Shown: piece by piece, positions 8,621 to 17,440 of the stretch
Layout: each line of letters begins with the position of its first letter
Numbering within the stretch: the stretch's first letter is position 1
Origin: Clostridiales bacterium
Lineage (GTDB): Bacteria; Bacillota; Clostridia; Lachnospirales; Lachnospiraceae
Direction of reading: 5' to 3'
DNA: 41,317 nt
NCBI GenBank assembly: GCA_012839235.1
Contig: DUNS01000241.1
Span: 1 to 41,317, forward strand
Program-made: the position numbers and the translations under genes
Notes under the pieces: model-generated
What the model was told of the DNA's origin: nothing
Database searches by the model: none
What the model saw: the letters and a program-made list of their open reading frames with translations, nothing else

Positions 8621-8812
8621 GTGAAAGAGAAGATTAATAAAAAATTTAGCAAAATCTTAAATAATCAACTAGATGGGGTAGGTGTTGTGGAAATAATATT
8701 GATTTTAGTTATCTTAATTGGATTAGTCCTTTTATTTAAGGATCAGATCACTGTTATAGTCACCAAAGCATTTACATCTATAGCAACAGATGCCAATAAT
8801 ATTGTGAAGTAA
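8621..8812 (+). CDS. flp: Flp-type IVb pilin (Flp1-like)
   Basis: This is a 63-residue prepilin. A basic leader (KEKINKKFSKILNNQLDG) is followed by VGVVEIILILVILIGLVLLF. Cleavage after Gly19 would leave Glu24 at mature position +5, the rule for TadV-type prepilin peptidases and Flp pilin assembly. The mature part is a single hydrophobic helix with a short polar tail (SIATDANNIVK), typical of the short Flp1-like pilins of Firmicutes. It starts at GTG 8621 with AAGGAGGT at 8607-8613, the strongest ribosome site in the operon, which suits a major structural subunit. The processing enzyme is encoded 3.5 kb downstream (12292-12720). Confidence 0.85.
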   Translation: MKEKINKKFSKILNNQLDGVGVVEIILILVILIGLVLLFKDQITVIVTKAFTSIATDANNIVK

Positions 8813-8813
8813 T

Positions 8814-11198
8814 ATGAGGAAGGACAAAGGCGTAATTACCGTATTTTTAAGCATCACCTTACTACTTATCCTATCTTTCTTTTTTACAATTATCGAGGGG
8901 GCTAGAATATATGTCGCTAGGGTCTATGCAGAGAGGGCTCTATCTACTGCAATGGATTCTGTTATGGCGGAATATTACGGCCCTCTCTGGAAGGAATATC
9001 ATATATTCGGCCTCGATGGTTCATATGGTGCAGCTGATATAGACACTGATGCAATATCTGATAAATTAGAGGAATATATGTCCTATACCCTTTATCCTAC
9101 ACAAGATATGAATTTATCAAAAAATCATAAGGCTATAGATTTTTATGATATCTCTATAGATTCATTATCCATTGATAACATAAACCTTTTGATAGACTAT
9201 CAGGGGGAGCTTTACTTTGATGAAGCTGTACAATATATGAAGTATAAAGAATTAGGAGATGGGTTTGAAAGTCTCTTAAGTAATATGTCTCTTATGGAGA
9301 ATACAGGTAAGGTATCTGTAATTTATGAAGAGAAGCTAAAGGTTGAAGAGCAGCTGGTGGATATTGACAAGGGTATTTTAACTCTAATGGAACTTCTAGA
9401 TGGTATAAGTACAGGTAAGAGAGGTTTAAAGGTCAATAAGGATGGAAGTCTTAAAACAGTAGATACTTATATTAAGCAAATAAGCTTTGGTAATGTAACC
9501 AAGGATTCTGTTGAAATTAATAATGAGCATGTATTTAATGGCTTGAAAAAGAGCTATTGGTTTCCTGAAGAGGATTTTAAGAAGATAGAAGAAAGCTTTA
9601 CTAAAATTGAGGGGATCAATTCCCTAATAGAATTAATTAGACAAATGGGGGAGGGCCCAGAGAACTATATAATCATAGAACAGGAACTGGCACTTCTACA
9701 ATTTCAAAAGGATGTATTATTAGCAGGTATTAATAGAAAGGGGAAGCAGATACAAAGTAAGTTAAGGAAAATCATTTCTCTTACAGATAAAGCAAATAAT
9801 GAAATTGATAAAATTATATCCAAAATCACCATTGCAGTGCCTTTGCTGGAGGGTCTGGAAGGAACATTGAATAATGAAAAGGATAGCCTTGATCCAACTA
9901 TATTTGACCAGTTGAAGGATAGCGTTAATGAATTGCAGAGCTACTGCTCTATTGACACAGATGGAGATAGGTTTTTAGCAATGAAGGATATTCTTAATAA
10001 GAATAAAGATATTCTTATTAATACGGAGGCCGTTCTTGAGAATGCAACCTTAAGCCTATCTAAGGGTAGGATCAAGGATGGTAGATCAAGCTTTAAGAAA
10101 GGTTTATCAGTACTAAAGGGTTATCAAATTCAGGGGCTAAGATTAGATTATTCAAGCCTTGTACTTGAGAAAAAGGACACTGATTTATTAGGAAAAGCCT
10201 ACAATTCCATATTAGGGGGAATCACATCCCTTGTAATTGATCCCAATAAGATATCAGATGGAACGCTACAGGAGAGAACAAGACCTTCAGATTATTATCA
10301 ATTACTTAAGGAAGGGGAGGGTTTCTTTACAGATTTTGAAGAATACATAGGTAGTGATGGTGGTAGTGCATTGGAATTAAGCCAGTTTTTTGGAGGTGTA
10401 GGGGGCGTATTTGAAGGAGCGCCAAACAGTGGTAATGGTATTAACCCTGTTGCTAAAAAACTATTATTTCAAGAATATATTAAAGAACACTTCTATTCAT
10501 TTCCTCTTGATGAAAGTGAGCTACAGGAAAGGAAACCTACTTTATTAGAATATGAACAAGAATATCTTCTCGGCGGAAAGAAAAGTGATGAAGAAAATAT
10601 TAATTATGTAATATCAAAAATCATGATGATTCGCATGGTAGGGAATCTGGCATCTATTCTAACTAATAAAACTATATGTAATGAGGCAAAAGTAGCTGCA
10701 ACTGCTATGGTCGGATTTACTGGTCTCCCCATTCTGATTAATATAACTCAGGCACTTATTATACTTTTATGGTCATTTGCAGAAGCACTTGTTGACACAT
10801 GTGCCTTACTAAAGGGTATGGAGCTACCACTGATTAAAGAAAAGATTGAGATAACCCTAGGGGATCTTATCATACTTAATCGTCAGCTAATTGAGAGTAA
10901 GGCTGAGAGACTAGGAAAGGCAGAGGGTATATCAGCAGGCTATGGGGCATATATAAATATGCTTATGATAATGAAAAAACAAGAAGAGATAACCTTCAGA
11001 TCCCTTGATCTAATAGAGGAAAATTTATTTATTCGTTATGGTAAGGAATTTTATTTTAAGAATTGTATTTATGGATTAAAATCAGAGGCTAAAATTTTAA
11101 TTCCTCCCAAATTTACAGGTTTTAAATTCATGAGAGACCTTCTAAATACCAAGGGAAATGGATTTCAATATAATGTAGTATCATCCTATTCATATTAG
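8814..11198 (+). CDS. large DUF5702-type Tad-locus pseudopilin-like protein
   Basis: This 794-residue protein starts MRKDKGVITVFLSITLLLIL, a short positive leader and one membrane helix (about 6-28), then EGARIYVARVYAERALSTAMDSVMAEYYG. That N-terminus resembles TadG-like minor pilins and the DUF5702 proteins of clostridial Tad loci. Most of the rest (40-620) is predicted extracytoplasmic and rich in coiled-coil-like helices (for example 330-440). A second hydrophobic stretch near 630-665 reads ITQALIILLWSFAEALVDT and is also typical of the family. It starts one base after the pilin stop with no good ribosome site, so translation is probably coupled to flp. A role as minor pilin or pilus-tip component is inferred from position and N-terminus. 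Confidence 0.75.
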   Translation: MRKDKGVITVFLSITLLLILSFFFTIIEGARIYVARVYAERALSTAMDSVMAEYYGPLWKEYHIFGLDGSYGAADIDTDAISDKLEEYMSYTLYPTQDMNLSKNHKAIDFYDISIDSLSIDNINLLIDYQGELYFDEAVQYMKYKELGDGFESLLSNMSLMENTGKVSVIYEEKLKVEEQLVDIDKGILTLMELLDGISTGKRGLKVNKDGSLKTVDTYIKQISFGNVTKDSVEINNEHVFNGLKKSYWFPEEDFKKIEESFTKIEGINSLIELIRQMGEGPENYIIIEQELALLQFQKDVLLAGINRKGKQIQSKLRKIISLTDKANNEIDKIISKITIAVPLLEGLEGTLNNEKDSLDPTIFDQLKDSVNELQSYCSIDTDGDRFLAMKDILNKNKDILINTEAVLENATLSLSKGRIKDGRSSFKKGLSVLKGYQIQGLRLDYSSLVLEKKDTDLLGKAYNSILGGITSLVIDPNKISDGTLQERTRPSDYYQLLKEGEGFFTDFEEYIGSDGGSALELSQFFGGVGGVFEGAPNSGNGINPVAKKLLFQEYIKEHFYSFPLDESELQERKPTLLEYEQEYLLGGKKSDEENINYVISKIMMIRMVGNLASILTNKTICNEAKVAATAMVGFTGLPILINITQALIILLWSFAEALVDTCALLKGMELPLIKEKIEITLGDLIILNRQLIESKAERLGKAEGISAGYGAYINMLMIMKKQEEITFRSLDLIEENLFIRYGKEFYFKNCIYGLKSEAKILIPPKFTGFKFMRDLLNTKGNGFQYNVVSSYSY

Positions 11199-11226
11199 TT
11201 TTGAGAGTTAATGATTTATATCTGGC

Positions 11227-11377
11227 ATGGTGATCTGAGCTGTCCGCTCTTCTTACAAATTATTTATCATCTTATTTTCTATTAAATCAAATATAAAATT
11301 CTCTCTCCAAGAAATCATTTGCTTATAAAAACAAAAATATTATGTGAACTGGAAGAACGGACAGCTCAGGTCATCAT
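11227..11377 (+). repeat. 27-bp near-perfect inverted repeat with 97-base AT-rich loop inside the Tad operon
   Basis: The left arm is 11227-11253 (core CTGAGCTGTCCG) and the right arm 11351-11377 (core CGGACAGCTCAG). As RNA the arms pair over 27 positions with three G-U pairs and one mismatch. The loop (11254-11350) is over 75% A+T. The right arm ends 8 bases before the AGGAG of the next gene. It is either an RNA control element between DUF5702 and tadE, or a small MITE-like insertion. Confidence 0.8.
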
Positions 11378-11394
11378 TATTAGATAGGAGAAAA

Positions 11395-12267
11395 ATGATT
11401 AATAAAAAAGAGTATACTTGTAGAGGCTCCTTAACAGTGGAGGCCTCATTGATAACCTGGCCCTTTGTGCTATTCATACTATCATTCTTGTACTTAATTC
11501 AGATATTTACAATACAGGAGCATATACAATCTAGCATTACAAGAATGGGACTTGATCTTGCACAGATGTCCTATATATTCGATGACTTTAATTTTTCTGA
11601 GGAAGCAGAAGGTGCTGAATCCTTAGTTGGAGATATAGCTTCTGAGATTGGTCTAAGTGAGTTAATAGCTTCCTCTATTAATAGCGGAATGCTTAAGCTG
11701 TATTCTAGTAAATATATAGATAAAATGAGGCTTGATAGCTCTTCTATAGTTAAAGGATTTGATGGCCTAAGTTTCTATGAATCCTCAGTACTTAAAGATG
11801 ATGATTTTATTGATATTATAGTTAAATATAAGATAAGGCTGCCTATCAAATTATTTCCTATAGATGATATGGAAATGGTTCAAAGGGTAAAGCTCCGTGG
11901 CTGGACTGGGATTCAATTTAGCCCTAATTATACCCTTAATGAAGACAGTGATGAGGATACTATTGTTTATGTTGCAAAAACGGGAAGTGTATACCATAGA
12001 AATAAAAGCTGTTCCCATATAAAGCTTTCAGTTAGAGGAGTGCAAGGTATACCTAGCCAGCTACGCAATGATAACGGCGGCAAGTATTATCCTTGTGAGA
12101 AATGCTGTAAAGAAGATAAAGGCATTAGCTCAACCTACTACATTACCTCAGATGGAACTAGGTATCATTCAATAATTGATTGCTCCAAAATCAAACGTAC
12201 AGTTAATGAGGTTCATCTATCATCAGTTGTTGATAGCAAATCACCATGTAAAAGGTGTGGAAATTAA
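11395..12267 (+). CDS. TadE-like pseudopilin with two C-terminal Cys/His modules
   Basis: The N-terminus GSLTVEASLITWPFVLFILS is the TadE/TadG motif: Glu at +5 of the cleaved form and a single membrane helix. Pseudopilins of this type are cut by TadV and help pilus assembly. The ATG at 11395 (AGGAG at 11386-11390) gives 290 residues; an in-frame GTG at 11344 lies inside the inverted repeat and is unlikely. The unusual part is the C-terminus: two copies of a small module, YVAKTGSVYHRNKSC with YPCEKC (about 189-233) and YITSDGTRYHSIIDC with PCKRC (about 243-289). Each has a T/S-x-G-x-x-YH-x(3-4)-C half and a PCxxC half, known from other secreted clostridial proteins as a probable metal-binding motif. 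TadE proteins normally lack it. Confidence 0.8.
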   Translation: MINKKEYTCRGSLTVEASLITWPFVLFILSFLYLIQIFTIQEHIQSSITRMGLDLAQMSYIFDDFNFSEEAEGAESLVGDIASEIGLSELIASSINSGMLKLYSSKYIDKMRLDSSSIVKGFDGLSFYESSVLKDDDFIDIIVKYKIRLPIKLFPIDDMEMVQRVKLRGWTGIQFSPNYTLNEDSDEDTIVYVAKTGSVYHRNKSCSHIKLSVRGVQGIPSQLRNDNGGKYYPCEKCCKEDKGISSTYYITSDGTRYHSIIDCSKIKRTVNEVHLSSVVDSKSPCKRCGN

Positions 12268-12291
12268 AGTTTAGAAGAAAGGTAGGTTAAT

Positions 12292-12720
12292 ATGGTAGAA
12301 GTCATCATAAATGGTATTACTGGAGCTATGCTGTTAGTTTGTGGGCTACAAGATCTTAAGATGAAGAAGTTTTATACTTGGATAACACTACTTGGAGGAA
12401 TACTAATTGGGATCTGCCTACCATTTAGCAGTGTAATAACAATACCTGATAGGTTATTAGGTTCTTTAGTTGGAGTAGGGGTGATTCTTATAAGCTTAAT
12501 AACAAAGGGAAAGATAGGTATGGGAGATGGAGTTATTTTGTGTATAACAGGTATTAGCTTAGGGCTTTGGAATAATTTTGAGATGTTTTTAATTGCTCTT
12601 TCATTATCATCAATAGTTTCTATTATATTGCTAGCCACTAAAAGAGCAGACAGAAAGAAGGCAATCCCTTTTGTTCCATTTATATTTATAGCATTTGTAA
12701 TAGGAAGAATAGGATTATGA
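12292..12720 (+). CDS. tadV: A24 family prepilin peptidase (TadV/CpaA)
   Basis: This is a membrane aspartyl protease that removes the leader peptides of Flp pilins and TadE-like pseudopilins. At 142 residues it has the short CpaA-type form with only the peptidase core and no methylase domain. The two catalytic aspartates are visible: Asp21 in GLQDLKMKKF after the first helix, and Asp79 in the GxGD motif KIGMGDG. About six hydrophobic segments fill the sequence. The ATG at 12292 is preceded by AAAGGTAGG. Its stop overlaps the next gene by four bases (ATGA). Substrates are probably the flp product and the TadE-like proteins at 11395 and 12717. Confidence 0.9.
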   Translation: MVEVIINGITGAMLLVCGLQDLKMKKFYTWITLLGGILIGICLPFSSVITIPDRLLGSLVGVGVILISLITKGKIGMGDGVILCITGISLGLWNNFEMFLIALSLSSIVSIILLATKRADRKKAIPFVPFIFIAFVIGRIGL

Positions 12721-13322
12721 AAATAAAAAAGAATATAATAAGCAATGTAAAAAACACAGATGATGCCTTAAATGGAAGCTTTACAGTAGAAGCTACAATA
12801 ATAATTCCTTTGGTATTTTTTCTAATATTTGCCCTTTTTTATCTAGGGTTTTATCTACATGACCTTAATAGAATTCAGGGAGCTGTTGACGCTACTCTTA
12901 ATAGGGCGGCCCTTATTATTAAAAATGAAGCTGATCTTATTAATGGAGATATTCATTATGACAGAATCAAGGATAGACCTGTTTTTTCATTGTTTTCACA
13001 AAATACGATAGAGCTTGAAAACAATATAAAGGATTGTTTGGATACTAAAATTAATAAAGGTCTCTTTATCACGGATATTACAGGTAAGGAGGTATCCATA
13101 AGTGGTGGTAAAATTAAGATTATGATTGTCTCCAAATCAAAGATAGGTCTAGTAGGAGTATCCCGCTTTTTTAATCCAGTTAGCCAACAAACATATGAAA
13201 GCACCTATACTATATATAATCCTGCTGATTTTATTAGGAAAGCAGAAATTGTGCTGGACACAGGCTCACGAATAAAGGGAGTAGATAAATTAAAAGAGAG
13301 TCTAGGAAAAATATTTAGATGA
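12717..13322 (+). CDS. second TadE-like pseudopilin
   Basis: This 201-residue protein has an N-terminal cytoplasmic stretch (1-19), then GSFTVEATIIIPLVFFLIFA, a TadE/G cleavage motif with the +5-type Glu and a membrane helix (about 22-48). HDLNRIQGAVDATLNRAA follows, the family's helical extension. The remainder is an extracytoplasmic alpha/beta domain without cysteines beyond Cys108. It starts on an ATGA overlap with tadV, so enzyme and substrate are translationally coupled. A likely role is a minor pilin that starts or regulates Flp pilus assembly. It lacks the Cys/His modules of its neighbour at 11395. Confidence 0.8.
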   Translation: MKIKKNIISNVKNTDDALNGSFTVEATIIIPLVFFLIFALFYLGFYLHDLNRIQGAVDATLNRAALIIKNEADLINGDIHYDRIKDRPVFSLFSQNTIELENNIKDCLDTKINKGLFITDITGKEVSISGGKIKIMIVSKSKIGLVGVSRFFNPVSQQTYESTYTIYNPADFIRKAEIVLDTGSRIKGVDKLKESLGKIFR

Positions 13323-13334
13323 AAGGAAGAATAT

Positions 13335-14735
13335 ATGGAGGTAGAATTTAAAAGAGAATTACACCATAATTATATGGTCTTATCCCATATAGAAGGGGAA
13401 CCATGTGAATCCTATAGTATTAAAATGCTAAAAGCACAGGCAATAGATGGAATACTTCCTTTAGATATTCGGGTAATCAATAATCAGAAATCCCTATACT
13501 ATGAAATTAGTGGTAAGCAGTTAATGCTTAGCCTCTTCGATAAAGTAGAATTGTCTTATAGTAAGGTTAAGGATATAATTTTAAGTATCATAGATACAAT
13601 AGAAAGTGCTTATGAATATCTTTTATCAGTAGATGATTTTATGTTAACAGAAGAATATATTTTTCTTGATATAGACAGTGCTTCCCCATGGCTATGCTAT
13701 TTACCAGGATATAATATAGATATAAAGGAACAGATGGGAGCCTTTATTGAGTTTTTAATGGACAAGGTAGATTATAAAGATAAGGAAGCTGTTCTGCTTG
13801 TTTATCAGCTGTATTCAGTATGTAAAGAAGAAGGCTATACCTTTGAACACTTGCAAGAAGTTGTATATAAGGACAAGATGTTGACTAAGAATATAGATAA
13901 AGCTATTAAGGAATCCACATTTCAAGTGAAAGTTGATAATTATTCAGAGATGTCAGTAGAGGAAGACCCCATAATCAAGAAAAATATGATGGATTTGCCA
14001 TTAATGATGGAAAAGCTAGAGGGAGAAGAGGAGCTTGTTTGTTATTCATATAAGACCTACATTCTAACAGCTCTTTCAGTAATTATAGGAGTGTTTATAA
14101 TAGCTTTAGCTAGTAGATTAAAGATATTTTATAATCAATATGGTGGTAGGATAGACTACCTAAAATTCTTTATATTAATTGTAATAGTGGTATGTGGTGA
14201 AACTTATGTTATGAGATATCTTTGGGATAAGAAGATGATGATTACAAAAATGGTTCCTAAGAATCAATATATTGATCCTAGAATTAGCTATGAATTATTA
14301 CCAGCAGATAAAAAAGAAGAAGAAAACCAAGGATATAAGAGGAACATAGAAAAATTCAAGGAAGCAGAAAAGGTTGTAAAAGAAGAATATAATCCTACAT
14401 GCCTTGTTGACGATTTTTATTCTTGTGACGAGAATCAATCCTTTGGACTTGTTCCTATAGATAGTGAAGAATATTCTAGAATAAAGATTAAGGAATTCCC
14501 CTTTTTTGTGGGTAAAGGCATAGATAATGTGGATTATTCCTTAGAAAAAGAAGTGATTAGTAGATATCATGCTAAGATTCTTAAGGAAGAGGAAAAGTTT
14601 TTCCTTGTTGATTTAAATTCTACCAATGGATCTTTTATAAATGGAGAAAAACTTTTAGCATACAAAAGATGTCCCCTTCATGTTGGAGATGAAATTGCAT
14701 TGGCTAATATAAGATTTAGGTTTGCCCATATATAA
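13335..14735 (+). CDS. DUF6382 and FHA-domain membrane protein
   Basis: This 466-residue protein has three parts. Residues 1-205 match the DUF6382 pattern (an opening HHNYMVLSHIEG, later SPWLCYLPGYN). Two membrane segments lie near 242-262 and 277-296. A cytosolic FHA domain lies at about 392-466, with the phosphothreonine-binding signature FVGKGI, ISRYHAKI and LVDLNSTNGSFING all intact. FHA domains bind phospho-Thr peptides, so the protein probably links the Tad machine to a Hanks-type Ser/Thr kinase encoded elsewhere. DUF6382-FHA proteins recur at the end of clostridial Tad loci. It is the last gene of the operon, 12 bases after the TadE-like gene, with AAAGGAAG before ATG 13335. Confidence 0.82.
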   Translation: MEVEFKRELHHNYMVLSHIEGEPCESYSIKMLKAQAIDGILPLDIRVINNQKSLYYEISGKQLMLSLFDKVELSYSKVKDIILSIIDTIESAYEYLLSVDDFMLTEEYIFLDIDSASPWLCYLPGYNIDIKEQMGAFIEFLMDKVDYKDKEAVLLVYQLYSVCKEEGYTFEHLQEVVYKDKMLTKNIDKAIKESTFQVKVDNYSEMSVEEDPIIKKNMMDLPLMMEKLEGEEELVCYSYKTYILTALSVIIGVFIIALASRLKIFYNQYGGRIDYLKFFILIVIVVCGETYVMRYLWDKKMMITKMVPKNQYIDPRISYELLPADKKEEENQGYKRNIEKFKEAEKVVKEEYNPTCLVDDFYSCDENQSFGLVPIDSEEYSRIKIKEFPFFVGKGIDNVDYSLEKEVISRYHAKILKEEEKFFLVDLNSTNGSFINGEKLLAYKRCPLHVGDEIALANIRFRFAHI

Positions 14736-14754
14736 AGTGTAAAGATTTTTACAG

Positions 14755-14783
14755 TTGTTATGGAAAATATTATCTGATACAAT
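14755..14783 (+). promoter_or_regulatory. promoter of glpK, preceded by a small palindrome
   Basis: TTGTTA (14755-14760), 17-base spacer, TACAAT (14778-14783). Just upstream lies the 16-base inverted repeat TGTAAA-gatt-TTTACA (14738-14753), which abuts the -35 box and could be an operator. Confidence 0.5.
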
Positions 14784-14830
14784 TATCTCAATGAAACCTA
14801 TTATATAGGATTGAATTGGGGGAAGTGCAA

Positions 14831-16321
14831 ATGAAACAATTTGTTATGGCTCTTGATCAAGGGACAACTAGCTCAAGATGTATTGTTTTTGATAAGCAGG
14901 GAAAGGTAATATGCTCTGCTCAAAAGGAGTTTACTCAGATATACCCAAAGCCAGGATGGGTTGAGCATGATCCAGTTGAAATATGGTCGTCACAGGTATC
15001 AGTTGCAAGGGAGGCAATAGCTAAGCTGGGAATAGACCCTAATAATATAGCCTCAATAGGCATCACTAATCAGAGGGAAACCGCAATCGTATGGGATAAG
15101 CGAACTGGTGTCCCTATTCATAATGCAATTGTATGGCAATGTAGAAGGACCTCAGATAAAATCGAAGAATTAAAGAAGAAGGGCTTAACTGAATATATAA
15201 AGAATAGAACAGGTTTAATTCCCGATGCATATTTTTCTGCTACAAAATTACAATGGATTCTAGACCATGTCAAAGGGGCTAGAGAGGAAGCAAGGGCTGG
15301 AAACCTTCTGTTTGGAACAGTAGATACCTGGCTTATATGGAATTTGACCAAGGGTAAAACATTTGTTACGGATTATACTAATGCTTCAAGAACGATGTTA
15401 TATGATATTAAGAACCTAACTTGGGACAAGAAGCTTCTTGAGGAGCTTGATATACCTTCTGAGATGCTTCCTAAAGTTATGCCTTCAAGCCATGTCTATG
15501 GCTATACAGACCCTTCTATATTTGGAGAGGAGATTCCTATAGCAGGGGCAGCAGGAGACCAGCAGGCGGCTTTGTTTGGACAATGCTGTTTTGATCAGGG
15601 GGATGTTAAGAACACCTATGGTACTGGTTGCTTCCTTTTGATGAATACGGGAGAGGATGCTATTGAATCAAAAAACGGTTTAATAACAACTATAGCAGCA
15701 TCTACTTGTGATAAGCCTGTTTATGCCTTGGAAGGTAGTGTGTTTGTAGCTGGAGCGGCAATTCAATGGTTAAGGGATGAGCTACGATTAATACAAAATG
15801 CATCTGAAAGTGAAGAATATGCTCTTAAGGTTCCAGATACTAATGGAGTGTATGTAGTTCCTGCTTTTACAGGTCTTGGAGCTCCACATTGGGATCAGTA
15901 TGCTAGAGGTGCAATTCTAGGATTAACAAGAGGATGTAGTAAAGAGCATCTAGTCCGAGCAATCCTAGAATCTATTGCATATCAAGTCAACGATGTGCTA
16001 AAAGCTATGGAGGCTGATGCTAATATTAGACTTAATTCCCTGAAGGTAGATGGTGGAGCATGTGCCAACAATTTTTTAATGCAGTTCCAAGCAGATATAC
16101 TAGATACTAAGGTTTATAAGCCAGAGTGTATAGAAACCACAGCTCTTGGTGCAGCCTACCTAGCAGGATTAGCCGTAGGATTCTGGAAGGACTTAGAGGA
16201 GATAAAGAGTAATTGGGAGATAGGAAAAATATTTAGCCCCAATATGTCCAGTGAACGTAGGGAAACTTTAATAAGTGGTTGGAAAAAAGCAGTCACAAGG
16301 TCCTTTGCATGGGAAGAATAG
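14831..16321 (+). CDS. glpK: glycerol kinase
   Basis: Glycerol kinase phosphorylates glycerol with ATP to sn-glycerol 3-phosphate in the cytosol. It has the FGGY-kinase fold: an N-terminal phosphate loop [10 protein letters not shown], the active-site segment [13 protein letters not shown], the glycerol-site GWVEHDP and [10 protein letters not shown], and the C-terminal ATP site [19 protein letters not shown]. From ATG 14831 it has 496 residues, the usual length. A TTG at 14816 would add five residues but overlaps the GGGGGAAG ribosome site (14818-14825). No glpF or glpD is adjacent. The rhomboid gene follows after 15 bases, probably in the same transcript. Confidence 0.97.
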   Translation: MKQFVMALDQGTTSSRCIVFDKQGKVICSAQKEFTQIYPKPGWVEHDPVEIWSSQVSVAREAIAKLGIDPNNIASIGITNQRETAIVWDKRTGVPIHNAIVWQCRRTSDKIEELKKKGLTEYIKNRTGLIPDAYFSATKLQWILDHVKGAREEARAGNLLFGTVDTWLIWNLTKGKTFVTDYTNASRTMLYDIKNLTWDKKLLEELDIPSEMLPKVMPSSHVYGYTDPSIFGEEIPIAGAAGDQQAALFGQCCFDQGDVKNTYGTGCFLLMNTGEDAIESKNGLITTIAASTCDKPVYALEGSVFVAGAAIQWLRDELRLIQNASESEEYALKVPDTNGVYVVPAFTGLGAPHWDQYARGAILGLTRGCSKEHLVRAILESIAYQVNDVLKAMEADANIRLNSLKVDGGACANNFLMQFQADILDTKVYKPECIETTALGAAYLAGLAVGFWKDLEEIKSNWEIGKIFSPNMSSERRETLISGWKKAVTRSFAWEE

Positions 16322-16336
16322 GGGTATAAGGCATAT

Positions 16337-17440
16337 ATGATTGAAGAAAGGCTATTACATTATTTTATCAATAACAACTTTAGAAGAATAGGCTCCAATA
16401 TAGAGGATATATATTTCTACTATATGATAAATGATAATAGAGAAGCATATATAATATCTGTTTTTAATATGCCAAAAGGAGTTGAATATTCTACTGCTCA
16501 GTATGAATATATTATTAAGCAGATCAAGGATAGCTTTATTAATAATGGGACATCAACCCTTCATCTATTGAGCCTCATCGTAACTGGTGTGCCTGAGATA
16601 GCTAAGAGTCTATGTCTAGAGAGTATAGACAACCACTGGATAATTGATGCTAATAGAAACAAGCTGATAATTTATGAGACTCAGGAGGCAGACTTTATAG
16701 GGCTTCGTAAAGTGATAGATAATATTCTATGTGAGGAAAATGACATATCTCCCCTTGAAGTAGATAGTAGGTTTGATTATGAATCTAATATTGGGAATCA
16801 AGGAACTAATCCACTAAAAAGGGATAAAAGAAACTTGGGTCAACAATTTGGGATCATAAACTCAATGCTGATAATAACTAATCTTATAGCATTTATTATA
16901 CTTCACTATTCCAATTTTCTTGGTGGTACTGAGGAAATGATGGGTAAAGGGGCCTTATCGTGGATTTATGTAATAGAACTTAAGGAATATCATCGTATAT
17001 TCACTTCCATGTTCATGCATGATGGGTGGAGACATTTAATTAATAATATGTTGGTTTTGCTTTTTATAGGAGATAATCTTGAGAGAGAGATAGGAAAGAT
17101 ACGCTATCTGATTATTTATATTCTATGTGGAGTGATTGCAGGAATAGCATCCATAAGTTATAATATGATAAAGCTCCAAAATGTCCACTCTATAGGAGCA
17201 TCTGGGGCAGTGTTAGGCGTTGTTGGGGCGATGATTGCTATCCTAATTATGAACAAGGGTAAATTAGAAAATTTAAGTGGTCAACGATTAGTGCTTTTTG
17301 CAGCTTTTAGCTTATATGGCGGTGTTTCTAATGCAGGGATTGACCAGGCGGCCCATGTTGGAGGGTTTATAGCAGGATTAATACTAGCATTTATTATTTA
17401 TCGCAAACCCAGAGGAAAAAGGAGAGGTAAGAGCATATGA
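16337..17440 (+). CDS. rhomboid family intramembrane serine protease
   Basis: Rhomboids cut transmembrane proteins within or near the membrane. This 367-residue protein has a soluble N-terminal domain (1-170), alpha/beta in character, then a six-helix rhomboid core (about 172-360). Core motifs are all present: FTSMFMHDGWRHLINNML, with the family H-x-x-x-H-L-x-x-N pattern, the nucleophile GASGA with Ser289, and AAHVGG with His340. The catalytic dyad is therefore intact. It lies between glpK and a flavodoxin-SCP2 gene; its stop overlaps the next start (ATGA). The substrate cannot be told. The N-terminal domain resembles that of B. subtilis GluP-type rhomboids only in placement; it lacks visible TPRs at the C-terminus. 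Confidence 0.9.
   Translation: MIEERLLHYFINNNFRRIGSNIEDIYFYYMINDNREAYIISVFNMPKGVEYSTAQYEYIIKQIKDSFINNGTSTLHLLSLIVTGVPEIAKSLCLESIDNHWIIDANRNKLIIYETQEADFIGLRKVIDNILCEENDISPLEVDSRFDYESNIGNQGTNPLKRDKRNLGQQFGIINSMLIITNLIAFIILHYSNFLGGTEEMMGKGALSWIYVIELKEYHRIFTSMFMHDGWRHLINNMLVLLFIGDNLEREIGKIRYLIIYILCGVIAGIASISYNMIKLQNVHSIGASGAVLGVVGAMIAILIMNKGKLENLSGQRLVLFAAFSLYGGVSNAGIDQAAHVGGFIAGLILAFIIYRKPRGKRRGKSI

Noticed and set aside
14738-14753. Terminator of the Tad operon at TGTAAA/TTTACA
   Set aside because: The stem is only 6 AT-rich pairs with no T-run after it; an operator next to the glpK promoter is more plausible.
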